From Flavobacteriales bacterium (GTDB taxonomy: Bacteria > Bacteroidota > Bacteroidia > Flavobacteriales > TMED113), in assembly GCA_002718035.1 (NCBI GenBank), contig PBCX01000003.1:24753-73094 (forward strand): a stretch of DNA of 48,342 nt. Direction: 5' to 3'. The translations under genes were made by a program, and so were the position numbers. The notes beneath the pieces were generated by a model. It was not told the DNA's origin. It saw nothing but the letters and a program-made list of their open reading frames with translations, and ran no database searches. Of this stretch, positions 1 to 8,518 are shown in pieces. Numbering within the stretch: position 1 is the stretch's first letter; every line of letters begins with the position of its first letter.

Positions 1-219
1 GCTTACAAAGAAAAAAATATTGAAAGAATATTTTGTGGTTCAGTAAACGGAAAAATATTGGAGAATAAAAAAGGAACATTTGGATTTGGTTATGATCCTA
101 TTTTTGTCCCCAGCGGCTATGATTTTTCATACAGTCAGATGTCAATTAAATTAAAAAACAAAGTTAGTCATAGATATAAAGCCATTAAAAAATTAATTGA
201 TTTTATTAACTCAAAGTAA
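1..219 (+). CDS. rdgB: RdgB/HAM1 family XTP/dITP pyrophosphatase, C-terminal part (5' end outside window)
   Basis: The reading frame is open from the first base and ends with TAA at 217-219, giving 72 C-terminal residues. It shows the family signature GTFGFGYDPIF, then a Pro-Ser-Gly turn, a Met-Ser-Ile-Lys stretch, and the terminal N-K-V-S-H-R-Y-K-A motif that binds the purine base and triphosphate in HAM1/RdgB enzymes. The family hydrolyses non-canonical nucleotides such as dITP, XTP and deoxy-XTP to the monophosphate, which keeps them out of DNA. The gene converges on ddl and the two 3' ends overlap by 14 bases. The identification is firm despite truncation by the window edge. Confidence 0.9.
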   Translation, partial: AYKEKNIERIFCGSVNGKILENKKGTFGFGYDPIFVPSGYDFSYSQMSIKLKNKVSHRYKAIKKLIDFINSK

Positions 220-1156
220 TTTTTTCTATCATATCAGTTGTAAACTCCTTAATTGTTTTTCCTGACTCAATTATCATTTTAGGAACAATACTTTCCTGAG
301 AAAATCCAGGTATTGTGTTTACTTCAATTAGATATGGTACCTTATTTTTTATGATAAAATCAAATCTAACAATTCCATTAAGATTTAATACTCTGTATGC
401 ATTTTTTGATATTTCTTCGATATTTTTCTTCAACCTTTCATTTATTTTAGCAGGAGTTATTTCTTTGGAAAGACCTAAGTACTTTGCTTCATAATCAAAT
501 ATCTCTCTTTCAGTAATAATTTCTGTTATTGGTAAAGTAGTTATTTTATTTTCATTTAGATTATGAACTGCGCATGTTAATTCTCTTCCGGAAATAAATT
601 CTTCAATCATAAAATCACTTCCAATTTTTTTTGCAATTTCAATGCCTTTTCTTAGTTCTGTTTCTTTTTTTATTTTACTTACACCAAAACTAGAGCCGCT
701 ATTTATAGGTTTAACGATGCAAGGAAATTTTATTTTTTTAATTATTTTGTTAACAGATGAAATTGGAACTAGGATTTTTTTTTTCTTTAAGAATTTGTTG
801 CACTTAAATTTATTGAAAGTTAATTCAGAAGCTTTTTGATTGGAAGAGCTATAAGGAATATTTAAGGACTCAAAGTAGTTGCATAATTCGCCTGTTTCCC
901 CTGGCGAGCCATGTATCATAATAACAACACCATTAAAAAATATTTTTTTGTCCTCAAAAACAATTGAAAAATCTTTTTCGTTAATTTCAAAAGATGATTT
1001 TTTTTTTAAAATAAACCATTTATTTACGGTGTAAAAAACAAGAAATGGATTGAATTTTTTTTTGTCGACATTTTTGTAAAAATTTTCACCACTTTTAATT
1101 GATATTTTTTGTTCTACTGAGTCGCCGCCAACAATTATTGCAATGTTTTTTTTCAA
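206..1156 (-). CDS. ddl: D-alanine--D-alanine ligase
   Basis: This 316-residue ATP-grasp ligase joins two D-alanines for the peptidoglycan stem peptide in the cytoplasm. Visible motifs are the N-terminal GG-x-S-x-E loop (GGDSVEQKISIKSG), the glycine-rich ATP loop NSGSSFGVSK in the middle, and the C-terminal metal-binding EVNTIPGF. Length is normal for the family, which runs to about 300-360 residues. The start is a TTG at 1154-1156: no ATG lies nearby, and beginning there gives the usual MKKNIAI N-terminus. The gene diverges from the PASTA protein with about 70 bases between, and converges with rdgB. The order ddl / PASTA protein / rluD is typical of Flavobacteria. Confidence 0.93.
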   Translation of the reverse strand: MKKNIAIIVGGDSVEQKISIKSGENFYKNVDKKKFNPFLVFYTVNKWFILKKKSSFEINEKDFSIVFEDKKIFFNGVVIMIHGSPGETGELCNYFESLNIPYSSSNQKASELTFNKFKCNKFLKKKKILVPISSVNKIIKKIKFPCIVKPINSGSSFGVSKIKKETELRKGIEIAKKIGSDFMIEEFISGRELTCAVHNLNENKITTLPITEIITEREIFDYEAKYLGLSKEITPAKINERLKKNIEEISKNAYRVLNLNGIVRFDFIIKNKVPYLIEVNTIPGFSQESIVPKMIIESGKTIKEFTTDMIEKITLS

Positions 1157-1226
1157 TTTTATTTTTGTTTTTATATAAAGTTATAAGATTTATTAAATTA
1201 TAGTCGATTTCTAAATATATTTGTTT

Positions 1227-2027
1227 ATGAACAATTATAAAACCCTATTAACTTTTTTAAGTATCTCTATTATTTTTTTATTTATTTTTTTATTGGCAAC
1301 AGATCTTTTTTTAAAAAAACATACAAATCATAAACAATTAATTGATGTTCCTGAATTATTAAATAAATCATTTCAGGAGGCTCATAATGAATTATCTAAA
1401 TTAAATTTAAAATATTTAATTATAAACGATGAAAACAGAGATTATAATCCAAATTTTAAAACAAGATCAGTAACTAGTCAAAATCCATTACCATTTGATA
1501 AAGTAAAAAAAGGTAGAGTCATATACTTAACCATTAACGCCGATGAAGTACCGACTACAATATTTCCTAATATCTTTGATCAACCATTTAGATATGCAAA
1601 AAGTCTATTAGAAAGTGTTAATTTAAATATTAATAATATTTATTATAAAAATGATATTGCTAAAAATGTAATTTTAAAATCAGAGTATGAAGGAGTCGAA
1701 ATTAAAAAATCTGATAGTTTGCCAATTTTTTCATCTGTTGATTTATATATTGGGACAGGTGTTCCAAAAAATCAATTTCAATATAAAATTCCTGATCTAA
1801 GTGGAGTTTTTTTAAAAAGTGTAAAGAAATTATTAAATGAAAGTTATTTGAATTTAGGGTCAGTCAATTATGATGAACTTCTTTTAGATTCAAATAATGT
1901 AGAATTTTTTATTTATAAACAGAGCAAAGCTCCTACAAATAAATCTAGAATATTTAGGTTTTATTCAAAAGCTAAAGCGCCTTCTGTAGATATTTGGGTA
2001 ACAAATGATACTTCTAAACTAAATTAA
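1227..2027 (+). CDS. PASTA domain-containing membrane protein
   Basis: The protein has 266 residues. A short N-terminus is followed by one membrane helix (about residues 7-26), then three PASTA-like repeats outside the membrane. Repeat one begins at VPELLNKSFQEA, repeat two at FPNIFDQPFRYAKSLL and repeat three at IPDLSGVFLKSVKKLL. PASTA modules in other bacteria bind peptidoglycan or muropeptides. Here there is no kinase or transpeptidase domain attached, so the role is unknown beyond a likely wall contact. I start at ATG 1227. A TTG six bases earlier would also extend the frame, but it adds only two residues before the signal-anchor. It sits between ddl and rluD, five bases before the latter. 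Confidence 0.85.
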   Translation: MNNYKTLLTFLSISIIFLFIFLLATDLFLKKHTNHKQLIDVPELLNKSFQEAHNELSKLNLKYLIINDENRDYNPNFKTRSVTSQNPLPFDKVKKGRVIYLTINADEVPTTIFPNIFDQPFRYAKSLLESVNLNINNIYYKNDIAKNVILKSEYEGVEIKKSDSLPIFSSVDLYIGTGVPKNQFQYKIPDLSGVFLKSVKKLLNESYLNLGSVNYDELLLDSNNVEFFIYKQSKAPTNKSRIFRFYSKAKAPSVDIWVTNDTSKLN

Positions 2028-2032
2028 TTTGA

Positions 2033-3061
2033 ATGAAAAATTTATCTGAAGAAAAAAGTCTTTTTGAACATCATAGTTTTTTAGTTGAAAAAGGACATGA
2101 TATGATTAGAATAGATAAATTTTTAATGCTTAGACTTGCTAACAAATCAAGAAACCGAATTCAGCAATGTATCGTCAACGGAAATGTTTATTGCAATAAT
2201 AAAAAAGAAGATAAATCTAGTTATAAAGTTAAACCAAATGATGAAATAAGCATAAGGTTTGAATATGAACCTATAGATAAAAATATTATTCCAGAAAATA
2301 TTCCTTTGGATATTGTTTACGATGACAATGAAATAATAATAGTAAATAAAAAACCAGGAATGGTAGTTCATCCTAGTTTTGGACATTATAGTGGGACTTT
2401 AGTTCATGCATTATTATATAAATATTCAGAACTAAATAATTTAGAAAATCAAGAAAGACCAGGTTTAGTTCATAGAATCGATAAAAACACTAGTGGTTTA
2501 TTAGTTATTGCAAAAAATTCCGATTCTTTAACTCATTTATCAAATCAATTTTCTGATCATTCAATAGAGAGAAGGTATATTGCGTTAGTTTGGGGTGTTT
2601 TAAAAGATGACCATGGAACAATTAATGGAAATATTGGAAGAAATAAAAAAAATAGAAAAATCATGGATGTTTATGAAGATGAAAAAATTGGAAAACCCTC
2701 GGTAACTCATTATAAAGTTTTAGAAAGATTTGCTTATGTGACAATGATAGAATGTCAACTTGAAACTGGTAGGACACATCAAATTAGAGTTCATATGAAA
2801 TATATTGGCCATCCTTTATTTAATGATAATGAATATGGAGGGGACAAAATACTAAAGGGGACTAGGTTTTCAAAATATACACAATTTATTAAAAATTGTT
2901 TTAAGCTTTTACCAAGACAAGCACTGCACGCTAAATCTTTAGGTTTTATTCATCCTAAAATCGGAAAAAAAGTCTATTTCGATTCTGATTTACCTGAAGA
3001 TTTTAAAAATTTAATTAAAAAGTGGAGAGCTTATTCAAATTCTAATTTATTAACAGACTAA
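2033..3061 (+). CDS. rluD: RluA-family rRNA pseudouridine synthase (RluD-like)
   Basis: This 342-residue enzyme isomerises specific uridines in 23S rRNA to pseudouridine. An S4 RNA-binding domain lies at about residues 25-80. The catalytic domain begins with the NKKPGMVVHPS segment and holds the signature HRIDKNTSGLLV, with the catalytic Asp at about residue 150. The later R-T-H-Q-I-R-V-H motif and the final H-A-K-S-L-G-F segment are also typical. Domain layout and length fit RluD (large-subunit positions 1911/1915/1917 in E. coli numbering), but RluC-like specificity cannot be excluded by eye. It follows the PASTA gene after five bases, so the two are probably co-transcribed. Confidence 0.88.
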   Translation: MKNLSEEKSLFEHHSFLVEKGHDMIRIDKFLMLRLANKSRNRIQQCIVNGNVYCNNKKEDKSSYKVKPNDEISIRFEYEPIDKNIIPENIPLDIVYDDNEIIIVNKKPGMVVHPSFGHYSGTLVHALLYKYSELNNLENQERPGLVHRIDKNTSGLLVIAKNSDSLTHLSNQFSDHSIERRYIALVWGVLKDDHGTINGNIGRNKKNRKIMDVYEDEKIGKPSVTHYKVLERFAYVTMIECQLETGRTHQIRVHMKYIGHPLFNDNEYGGDKILKGTRFSKYTQFIKNCFKLLPRQALHAKSLGFIHPKIGKKVYFDSDLPEDFKNLIKKWRAYSNSNLLTD

Positions 3062-3072
3062 ACTGTTAATAA
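3047..3072 (+). terminator. Hairpin over the rluD stop codon (possible terminator)
   Basis: A perfect 10-bp inverted repeat, TTATTAACAG (3047-3056) and CTGTTAATAA (3063-3072), flanks a six-base loop that contains the rluD stop codon. It is AT-rich and the nearest T run begins only about ten bases downstream, so it is a weak terminator at best. The remainder of the gap to 3328 (about 250 bases) shows no coding sequence, RNA gene or clear promoter that I can recognise. Confidence 0.4.
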
Positions 3073-3328
3073 TTACAATTAGTATTTTTTCCTTGGAAAT
3101 AGTTATTTGTGTTTTTTTTTGGATCTGTTTAATATAATTCATCAATTTTCAGTCCATTTTTTTTTACGACAATTTCTTGTAATAAATTACTTTTACTCAA
3201 TCAAATAATTATTGTAACTAATGAAATTCCATCAAAATGACACAAAATATATGATCTCATGTCTGATTTACTGTTATTCATTATTTAAAAAGTGATTGCG
3301 AGTCTAATATTTTCACTAATTTTATTAA

Positions 3329-4219
3329 ATGAAAAATTATCAATTTTTATTTTTTCTTTTTCTGTTAATTTCTTGTACCAATGACTTAACTATTTTTTCT
3401 GATTGTGATTCTCCTAAATTTATTGGTTGTTGTGATGGAGGTGAATTTTCAGTTTTAACTTTTAACAGATCTGAGGCAGCTTCTCTTAATAGTACTCTTA
3501 GAGTTATTCAAGAAACAGATCCTGATATCGTTGGTTTACAAGAGTCATTTGGATTTGGTCTAGACATTGCTACAAGTTTAGGTTATTGTTATTATGGTTA
3601 TGAAGAATCAAGTGTTGCTTTTTTATCAAAATATGAAATGGAGTTTATTAATGATAATTATATTAGAATTTATTTAAATGATAAGAACATAATTAATTTC
3701 TTTAATATTCATTATGAACCTAGTTCATATCAACCACATCAAATTAGAGATGGTCAATTAACTACAGTTTGGGAAATAGAACATGAGGCAGAGGAAGCTA
3801 GAAGAAAAGATTTTCAAAAATTACTCACTGATTTACAACCCCTAATTAAAGATGAAAAAATAATTGTAGTTGGGGGAGTCAATGAACCATCTCACCTTGA
3901 TTGGAATATAGAGACAGCTAACTTAGGTTTAAATTTTGGATTAGAAGTTGATTGGCCAATTTCAAAAAGTTTACAATTAATTGGATTAAATGATGCATAC
4001 CGAAATATTTACCCGAATCCAATTCAATTTCCTGGTTACACTTGGACTACTAACAGTTCTCATGATGAAATTCATGATAGAATTGATTATATATATTATT
4101 CTGGAAATTTACAGCCACAGAGCACATCATTAATTGGTCCGGATTATTTGTCAGATATAGTATTAGATATTTATGATTCAGATCACCGAGCAATTTTAGT
4201 TAATTTTAACTTTCAATAA
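3329..4219 (+). CDS. Endonuclease/exonuclease/phosphatase (EEP) family lipoprotein, catalytic Asp apparently lost
   Basis: The 296-residue protein starts with a lipoprotein signal (hydrophobic run ending in L-I-S-C, lipidated Cys16), so it should sit in a periplasmic membrane leaflet. The rest is an EEP/DNase I-like fold with Asn46 (LTFNR), Glu72 (LQES), H-D-R-I-D-Y-I-Y at 249-256 and S-D-H-R at 284-287. The central loop should read G-D-x-N but here reads G-G-V-N (residues 182-185, bases 3872-3883), so the Asp that normally acts beside the Asn is missing. EEP members cleave phosphodiesters or phosphomonoesters; the substrate is unknown. The 3' end overlaps the opposite-strand DUF2256 gene by 24 bases. 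Confidence 0.8.
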   Translation: MKNYQFLFFLFLLISCTNDLTIFSDCDSPKFIGCCDGGEFSVLTFNRSEAASLNSTLRVIQETDPDIVGLQESFGFGLDIATSLGYCYYGYEESSVAFLSKYEMEFINDNYIRIYLNDKNIINFFNIHYEPSSYQPHQIRDGQLTTVWEIEHEAEEARRKDFQKLLTDLQPLIKDEKIIVVGGVNEPSHLDWNIETANLGLNFGLEVDWPISKSLQLIGLNDAYRNIYPNPIQFPGYTWTTNSSHDEIHDRIDYIYYSGNLQPQSTSLIGPDYLSDIVLDIYDSDHRAILVNFNFQ

Positions 4220-4345
4220 CTTTTTATTTCTTCTACATTTTTCGCTACAGTATTTAACATTTTCCCAGTTTTTTTTCCATTTTTTTCTCCAGTTAAATGG
4301 TAATCTGCAAACTATACAAAATTTAAAATCTAAATTTTTTTTCAA
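4196..4345 (-). CDS. DUF2256 zinc-ribbon small protein
   Basis: This small gene encodes 49 residues. The frame reads [15 protein letters not shown], then K-K-N-W-E-N-V-K, then [10 protein letters not shown], which is the complete DUF2256 pattern: a Cys-x2-Cys pair, the W-R-K-K-W...W core and a Cys-x3-Cys pair, presumably one zinc site. The likely start is a TTG at 4343-4345 whose last two bases are the first two of blh's TGA stop, so translation should be coupled to blh. An in-frame stop lies four codons upstream. From general knowledge, DUF2256 genes often sit beside photolyase/cryptochrome genes; the function is unknown. The 3' end runs 24 bases into the convergent EEP gene. Confidence 0.85.
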   Translation of the reverse strand: MKKNLDFKFCIVCRLPFNWRKKWKKNWENVKYCSEKCRRNKKLLKVKIN

Positions 4346-5244
4346 TTTTTCTGATTATAAAAGTTACTCATAACTAGTGCATGAGGAAGTGTGATTACAG
4401 AGACTATGATTAAAATAACCATGGGAAGAGAAATATTTATATAGTTGTTAAATGATGCATAGCATATTAAAAAAGTAAAAAAATAAGCAGCAATAGAATG
4501 AGGGATTAGTAGCTTTATAAAATTGAAAAAATTAATATTTTTTTTAATTTTTTTTAAATATATAAATTCATGATATAGTGATCTAAAAGAGTGAATAAAA
4601 ACAAAATAAAGAGTAAAACCAATGATAATTGGAAATAAATAAAATGTAATAAATATTAAAAAGTATTGAAATATTTCAGAAAACATTTCCTCAGTTGATA
4701 TAAATTTTTTGTAAACTAAAAATGATAGCATTATGATAGTTAAAAATAAACTACCATGAAATAAGTATGAAATAATTTTATCACTATATATACTTGAAAA
4801 TTGTTTGGTGTCAAAAAAGAATTGAGTTGTTTCTATAAGTTCTGAGCTGTTTAAGTAAAGCAAACTACTCATTAAAAAAAGCCCCCATACAATAAAAACA
4901 AAATTTTTTGCTTTAAAGTCTAATTTATAATCTGAAAAATGAGATTCTCCAAAGTGATAAGCTGAAATAATTAAGAATAATATAAATGAATGATATGGCC
5001 ACCATATCCATGCAATTAAATAAATAAAGGCAATTAATAAATAGATAAAATAAAATGAAAAAACAGATATCTTATTTTTTGAAAGAAAAAGAATATTGTC
5101 AAGTGAACCGTGAGGAATACCGAATAGGATAATAAGACTACTACTAATTAATACTTGGTTTTTAAAATCTATCTCACCAAAAGTGGCGTAAATATTAAAA
5201 ATGATAAATATTGAAATAAGATAAATGAAAGAAAAAACATTCAT
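4342..5244 (-). CDS. blh: Brp/Blh family beta-carotene 15,15'-dioxygenase (retinal synthesis)
   Basis: Blh is an integral membrane enzyme that cleaves beta-carotene symmetrically into two retinals, the chromophore of the opsin encoded just upstream. The 300 residues contain about eight hydrophobic helices. The family's histidine motifs are visible: P-H-G-S-L-D near residue 45, Y-H-F-G-E-S-H near 97-102, and a final L-P-H-A-L-V-M near the C-terminus; these His residues hold the iron. I start at ATG 5244. A further-upstream TTG would place the N-terminus inside a terminator hairpin and before the T run, so it is rejected. The gene is second in the opsin cassette and is followed without a gap by the DUF2256 gene. 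Confidence 0.92.
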   Translation of the reverse strand: MNVFSFIYLISIFIIFNIYATFGEIDFKNQVLISSSLIILFGIPHGSLDNILFLSKNKISVFSFYFIYLLIAFIYLIAWIWWPYHSFILFLIISAYHFGESHFSDYKLDFKAKNFVFIVWGLFLMSSLLYLNSSELIETTQFFFDTKQFSSIYSDKIISYLFHGSLFLTIIMLSFLVYKKFISTEEMFSEIFQYFLIFITFYLFPIIIGFTLYFVFIHSFRSLYHEFIYLKKIKKNINFFNFIKLLIPHSIAAYFFTFLICYASFNNYINISLPMVILIIVSVITLPHALVMSNFYNQKN

Positions 5245-5272
5245 AAAAAAAGTGGGGCGTACTACGCCCCAC
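5245..5272 (-). terminator. Intrinsic terminator between proteorhodopsin and blh
   Basis: Read on the minus strand, a perfect 9-bp GC-rich stem GTGGGGCGT / ACGCCCCAC with a three-base loop is followed at once by seven T residues, which end directly at the blh ATG. It begins 15 bases after the opsin stop. This is the clearest rho-independent terminator in the window. It should release most opsin transcripts and let only a fraction read into blh and DUF2256. Confidence 0.88.
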
Positions 5273-5287
5273 AAATTTTAATATTAA

Positions 5288-6043
5288 CTATGCTTTTTTA
5301 GCAGAGGATTCAGTTATAGCAATATTGTAAACTACTAAACCAAAGCCAATTTTGTTGATAGCATCGGCGATATTATAGAAAAGATCTACATTTTCAGATC
5401 CCCAGCCTAGAGCTGTGTTTAACCAGCCGCCATCCATACACATGTATCCAATTGGATAAATAGCCCATCCAACAAGAACAAACCATGCTAAAGTTCTTAC
5501 ACCGCATTTAATATTTTCGGAAGCATTTTCAGCCAATTTAGCAACTTCGCCAAACCAAGCTGTGTATAAAATATATACATATCCAATTGTTGATATTACT
5601 CCCCATTTAACAGAGTGAGCAGTGCTACCATCAACATTGAATGCTTCACCAATGTAACCAGCAATTAGCATCCATAAAGAGGCTCCAATTAATTTGTATA
5701 ATAAGCTTCTTTTTGCTCCAGCAAGTACAGTCAGTAAATAAAATTCTACGCACATTAAAGGTACAGTTAAAATCCAATCGACATATCTAAAGAAAGTCGG
5801 ATTTTCTCCTGTAGCTAAATAATAGTCTCTCATGTAGAAATAATGTACTGCAGCAATACCTGTAATTAATGCAGAAATCAATAATGATTTTCTCCATTTA
5901 GCGCTTACGGAGTTCATTTCAAAGAAAAAGAATACAGATGCAGCAAACATTGCCATGTATCCAATAAAAAATGTAAATCCTACGTAATCATCTGGTGCCA
6001 TGACCTGAATTGCCATTAGGTTACTAAAAAATTCTAAGTTCAT
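5288..6043 (-). CDS. Proteorhodopsin, green-type light-driven proton pump
   Basis: This 251-residue, seven-helix retinal protein of the inner membrane pumps protons outward on illumination. Helix C reads RYVDWILTVPLMCVEF: the proton acceptor Asp89, Thr93 and proton donor Glu100 form the D-T-E triad of proton pumps (97/101/108 in the reference numbering). The tuning position is Met97 (reference 105), which goes with green absorption and is usual in marine Bacteroidota. His67 (reference 75) is present, and helix G has Asp227 and the retinal Schiff-base Lys231 in ADAINKIGFG. Na+ or Cl- pump motifs (NDQ, NTQ) are absent. It is the first gene of the opsin-blh-DUF2256 cassette and has its own promoter-like box upstream. 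Confidence 0.96.
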   Translation of the reverse strand: MNLEFFSNLMAIQVMAPDDYVGFTFFIGYMAMFAASVFFFFEMNSVSAKWRKSLLISALITGIAAVHYFYMRDYYLATGENPTFFRYVDWILTVPLMCVEFYLLTVLAGAKRSLLYKLIGASLWMLIAGYIGEAFNVDGSTAHSVKWGVISTIGYVYILYTAWFGEVAKLAENASENIKCGVRTLAWFVLVGWAIYPIGYMCMDGGWLNTALGWGSENVDLFYNIADAINKIGFGLVVYNIAITESSAKKA

Positions 6044-6068
6044 ATTAATTATTTTTGATTAAACTTTT

Positions 6069-6076
6069 CAAATGTA
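6069..6076 (-). promoter_or_regulatory. Proteorhodopsin promoter -7 box (TAnnTTTG)
   Basis: On the minus strand, TACATTTG matches the Bacteroidota -7 consensus TAnnTTTG exactly and lies 25 bases before the opsin ATG. A TTTG that could serve as the -33 element occurs 24 bases further upstream, which is longer than the usual 19-21 spacing. No Shine-Dalgarno sequence precedes the ATG; the leader is A/T only, as is usual in this phylum. Confidence 0.55.
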
Positions 6077-6161
6077 TAATATATTTTGTAATTAGTTATA
6101 CAAAAAAATAAATAATTTTTATTTTTTTTTTATACTTTTATTTTTGATCTGGAGGATAAAG

Positions 6162-7532
6162 TTATTTGCCTATACAAAAATCTCTAAAAATAGAATCTAA
6201 AAGTTGTTCATTTGTGATTTCTCCTGTTATTTCACCAAGGTGATTAAGTGCTTCTTTTATATCAATTGAGAGTAATTCCCCAGAAATATTGGATTCGATG
6301 CCTAAAAATACTGACTCAATACTATTAAATGTTTTTGTCATAGATTCAAAATGTCTTTGGTTAGTAACTACAAAGTTTTGATTTGTAAGTTCCCATTTTT
6401 TTGTTTTTTTAAGTATAGATTTCAAGATTTCATCTACACCTTTATTTTTTATCAATGAAGTGTAAATTATTTTTTGTTTAGTATTAATTTTAATTTCTTT
6501 TAAAAGATCAACTTTGTTTGCAATAAAAATTACATTACTCTTTTTTTTAATCAATGATTTTATGTTTTTTTCAAATTTTTCTTTTTCAAATTCACTTACA
6601 TCAAATAAGTATAAAATTATCGCAGCTTCATTAATTTTTTTATATGTTTTTTGAATTCCGATTTTTTCAATTTTATTATTTGTGTTGCGAATTCCTGCTG
6701 TATCAATAAATCTAAATTCAAAGCCTTCAATAACAAAAGTCTCTTCAATTGTGTCACGAGTAGTTCCTTTAATTTCTGATACTATAGCTTTTTCTTCATT
6801 TAGTATTTTATTTAATAAAGTAGATTTTCCAGAGTTAGGCGGGCCTATAATTGCAATAGGAATACCTTTTTTTATTGCGTTTCCAAACTCAAATGAATTT
6901 ATTAATTTTTTTAATTTAATTTGAATTTGATTGAGAAGTTCAATCAATTCTTGTCTGTTTGCAAATTCTAAATCTTCGGTACTAAAGTCTAGTTCAAGTT
7001 CAATAAGAGCTCCAAATTTAATTAATTGTAATCTTAAGGATTGAATTTCTTTTGAATATCCTCCTCTCATTTGCTTCATTGCAAAGTGATGACTTTTTTC
7101 ATTTTTTGATGAAATTAGATTTGCAACAGATTCTGCTTGTGAGAGATCTAGTTTTCCATTTAAGAATGCACGTAATGTAAATTCACCTCTTTTAGCTAAA
7201 TAACAACCTTTTTTAATTAATAGTTGAACAATTGAATTTTGAATATACTCTGATCCGTGACAAGAAATTTCAATTACATCTTCTCCAGTATATGATCTAG
7301 GTTTCTGAAAGTAGGATAAAATAACTTTATCTAAAATTTTTTTATTATCAACTACATTACCTAAATAAAGTTTATTTGGTTTAAAATCACTGATTTTTTT
7401 TATCTGATTACAAACAAAAATTTTTTTACAAATTTCTTTTGATTTTGACCCTGAGATTCGAATTACAGAAATAGCGCTTTCTCCTTTTCTAGTAGAAATA
7501 GAACAAATTGTATTTTCTTTAATTTTTTTCAC
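6162..7532 (-). CDS. mnmE: tRNA uridine-5-carboxymethylaminomethyl modification GTPase MnmE
   Basis: MnmE works with MnmG to install the carboxymethylaminomethyl group at the wobble uridine of several tRNAs. The 456 residues show an N-terminal formyl-tetrahydrofolate-binding domain (RGEFTLRAFLNGK near 115-127). This is followed by a helical domain with an inserted Ras-like G domain: P-loop GPPNSGKST at 230-238, G-T-T-R-D, D-T-A-G-I and N-K-V-D-L. The C-terminus is the invariant F-C-I-G-K with the essential Cys453. The start is GTG at 7530-7532, because no ATG fits the expected N-terminus. It diverges from sucD. The opsin gene follows 118 bases downstream and appears independently promoted. 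Confidence 0.95.
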   Translation of the reverse strand: MKKIKENTICSISTRKGESAISVIRISGSKSKEICKKIFVCNQIKKISDFKPNKLYLGNVVDNKKILDKVILSYFQKPRSYTGEDVIEISCHGSEYIQNSIVQLLIKKGCYLAKRGEFTLRAFLNGKLDLSQAESVANLISSKNEKSHHFAMKQMRGGYSKEIQSLRLQLIKFGALIELELDFSTEDLEFANRQELIELLNQIQIKLKKLINSFEFGNAIKKGIPIAIIGPPNSGKSTLLNKILNEEKAIVSEIKGTTRDTIEETFVIEGFEFRFIDTAGIRNTNNKIEKIGIQKTYKKINEAAIILYLFDVSEFEKEKFEKNIKSLIKKKSNVIFIANKVDLLKEIKINTKQKIIYTSLIKNKGVDEILKSILKKTKKWELTNQNFVVTNQRHFESMTKTFNSIESVFLGIESNISGELLSIDIKEALNHLGEITGEITNEQLLDSIFRDFCIGK

Positions 7533-7549
7533 TTTATTAATAAACTTAT

Positions 7550-7557
7550 CAAAAGTA
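7550..7557 (-). promoter_or_regulatory. mnmE promoter -7 box
   Basis: TACTTTTG on the minus strand fits TAnnTTTG and ends 17 bases before the mnmE GTG start. I find no well-spaced TTG -33 element, so this rests on the -7 box and its position alone. Confidence 0.4.
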
Positions 7558-7586
7558 GTTATTTTGGGACAATATATTTTCTAAGT

Positions 7587-7617
7587 TTGTCAATGAATTA
7601 ATAAAAAATTAACTTTA
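7587..7617 (+). promoter_or_regulatory. sucD promoter (-33 TTG, -7 TAACTTTA)
   Basis: TTG at 7587-7589, then exactly 20 bases, then TAACTTTA at 7610-7617, which differs from TAnnTTTG only at the last base. Spacing is normal for Bacteroidota. Initiation would fall near 7622, giving a leader of under 20 bases before the sucD ATG. Confidence 0.5.
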
Positions 7618-7639
7618 TTAAGTTTTAATATATATCAAT

Positions 7640-8518
7640 ATGAGTGTTTTAATAGAAAAAAATTCAAAAATAATTGTTCAAGGAATCACAGGTAAGGAGG
7701 GTTCTTTTCATACACAACAAATGATAGATTATGGAACTAATGTTATTGCTGGAGTCACCCCTGGAAAGGGTGGTCAAACACATTTAGGTAAGCCAGTATT
7801 CAATACCGTTATTGAGGCTGTTGAGAAACTTGGAGTCAATACATCTGTTATTTTTGTTCCTCCAAAATTTGCATCTGCAGCTATAATTGAGTCGATTGAA
7901 TCAAAGATAGATGTTATTATATGTATTACTGAGGGCATCCCTGTTAAAGATATGATTACAGTTAAAAGTAAGTTAGAAAATAGCTCTTCAATTTTGATTG
8001 GTCCAAATTGCCCGGGAGTTATTTCTCCTGGTATAGGTAAGGTTGGTATTATGCCTGGTTTTATTCATAGTAGAGGTGAAATTGGAGTAATTTCTAGATC
8101 AGGAACTCTCACTTACGAAGCTGTTGATCAGTTGACTAAAATTGGTTTAGGTCAGTCAACTTGTATTGGAATTGGTGGTGATCCAATTATTGGCACTAGT
8201 ATATGTGATGCTGTTAAAATGTTTATGAATGATGAAAACACATCTGCAATTGTTATGATTGGTGAAATTGGTGGAGAAATGGAAACGGATGCATCTAAAT
8301 GGATTAAAAATAATGCAACAAAACCTGTTATTGGATTTATTGCAGGTAAAACAGCTCCGGCTGGTAGAACTATGGGGCATGCTGGTGCTATAATAGGGGG
8401 GGCTGAAGAAACTGCCGCTGCCAAAATGAAAATAATGAAAGATTGTGGTATTCATGTTGTTGAATCCCCTGCTGATATTGGAAAAGTTACGTTAAATGTT
8501 TTAAACTCAAAAAAATGA
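7640..8518 (+). CDS. sucD: Succinate--CoA ligase (ADP-forming) alpha subunit
   Basis: This 292-residue subunit carries the CoA-binding Rossmann domain and the phosphorylated active-site histidine of the TCA-cycle enzyme that converts succinyl-CoA to succinate with ATP or GTP formation. The N-terminal [10 protein letters not shown] loop, the GPNCPG motif near 121-126 and GHAGAIIGG with catalytic His247 are all in place, and the length is typical. The beta subunit (sucC) is not in the window, which is usual in Flavobacteria where the two are separated. The stop codon overlaps the fabG ATG in an ATGA junction. Confidence 0.96.
   Translation: MSVLIEKNSKIIVQGITGKEGSFHTQQMIDYGTNVIAGVTPGKGGQTHLGKPVFNTVIEAVEKLGVNTSVIFVPPKFASAAIIESIESKIDVIICITEGIPVKDMITVKSKLENSSSILIGPNCPGVISPGIGKVGIMPGFIHSRGEIGVISRSGTLTYEAVDQLTKIGLGQSTCIGIGGDPIIGTSICDAVKMFMNDENTSAIVMIGEIGGEMETDASKWIKNNATKPVIGFIAGKTAPAGRTMGHAGAIIGGAEETAAAKMKIMKDCGIHVVESPADIGKVTLNVLNSKK

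Noticed and set aside
1216-1223. TATATTTG box just upstream of the PASTA gene
   Set aside because: It matches TAnnTTTG, but it ends only three bases before the ATG at 1227, so initiation would fall at or after the start codon. Chance is likely in such AT-rich sequence.
3073-3328. Possible small RNA or gene in the gap after rluD
   Set aside because: All six frames are broken and no conserved RNA pattern or stable hairpin beyond the one at the rluD stop is visible.
5245-5274. A TTG at 5274 as start of blh (adding MWGVVRPTFF)
   Set aside because: Those ten codons are exactly the terminator stem and T run; the family N-terminus fits ATG 5244.
8152-8455. Long open frames on the minus strand within sucD
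   Set aside because: They are antisense shadows of a strongly conserved coding region; their translations are low-complexity and match nothing.
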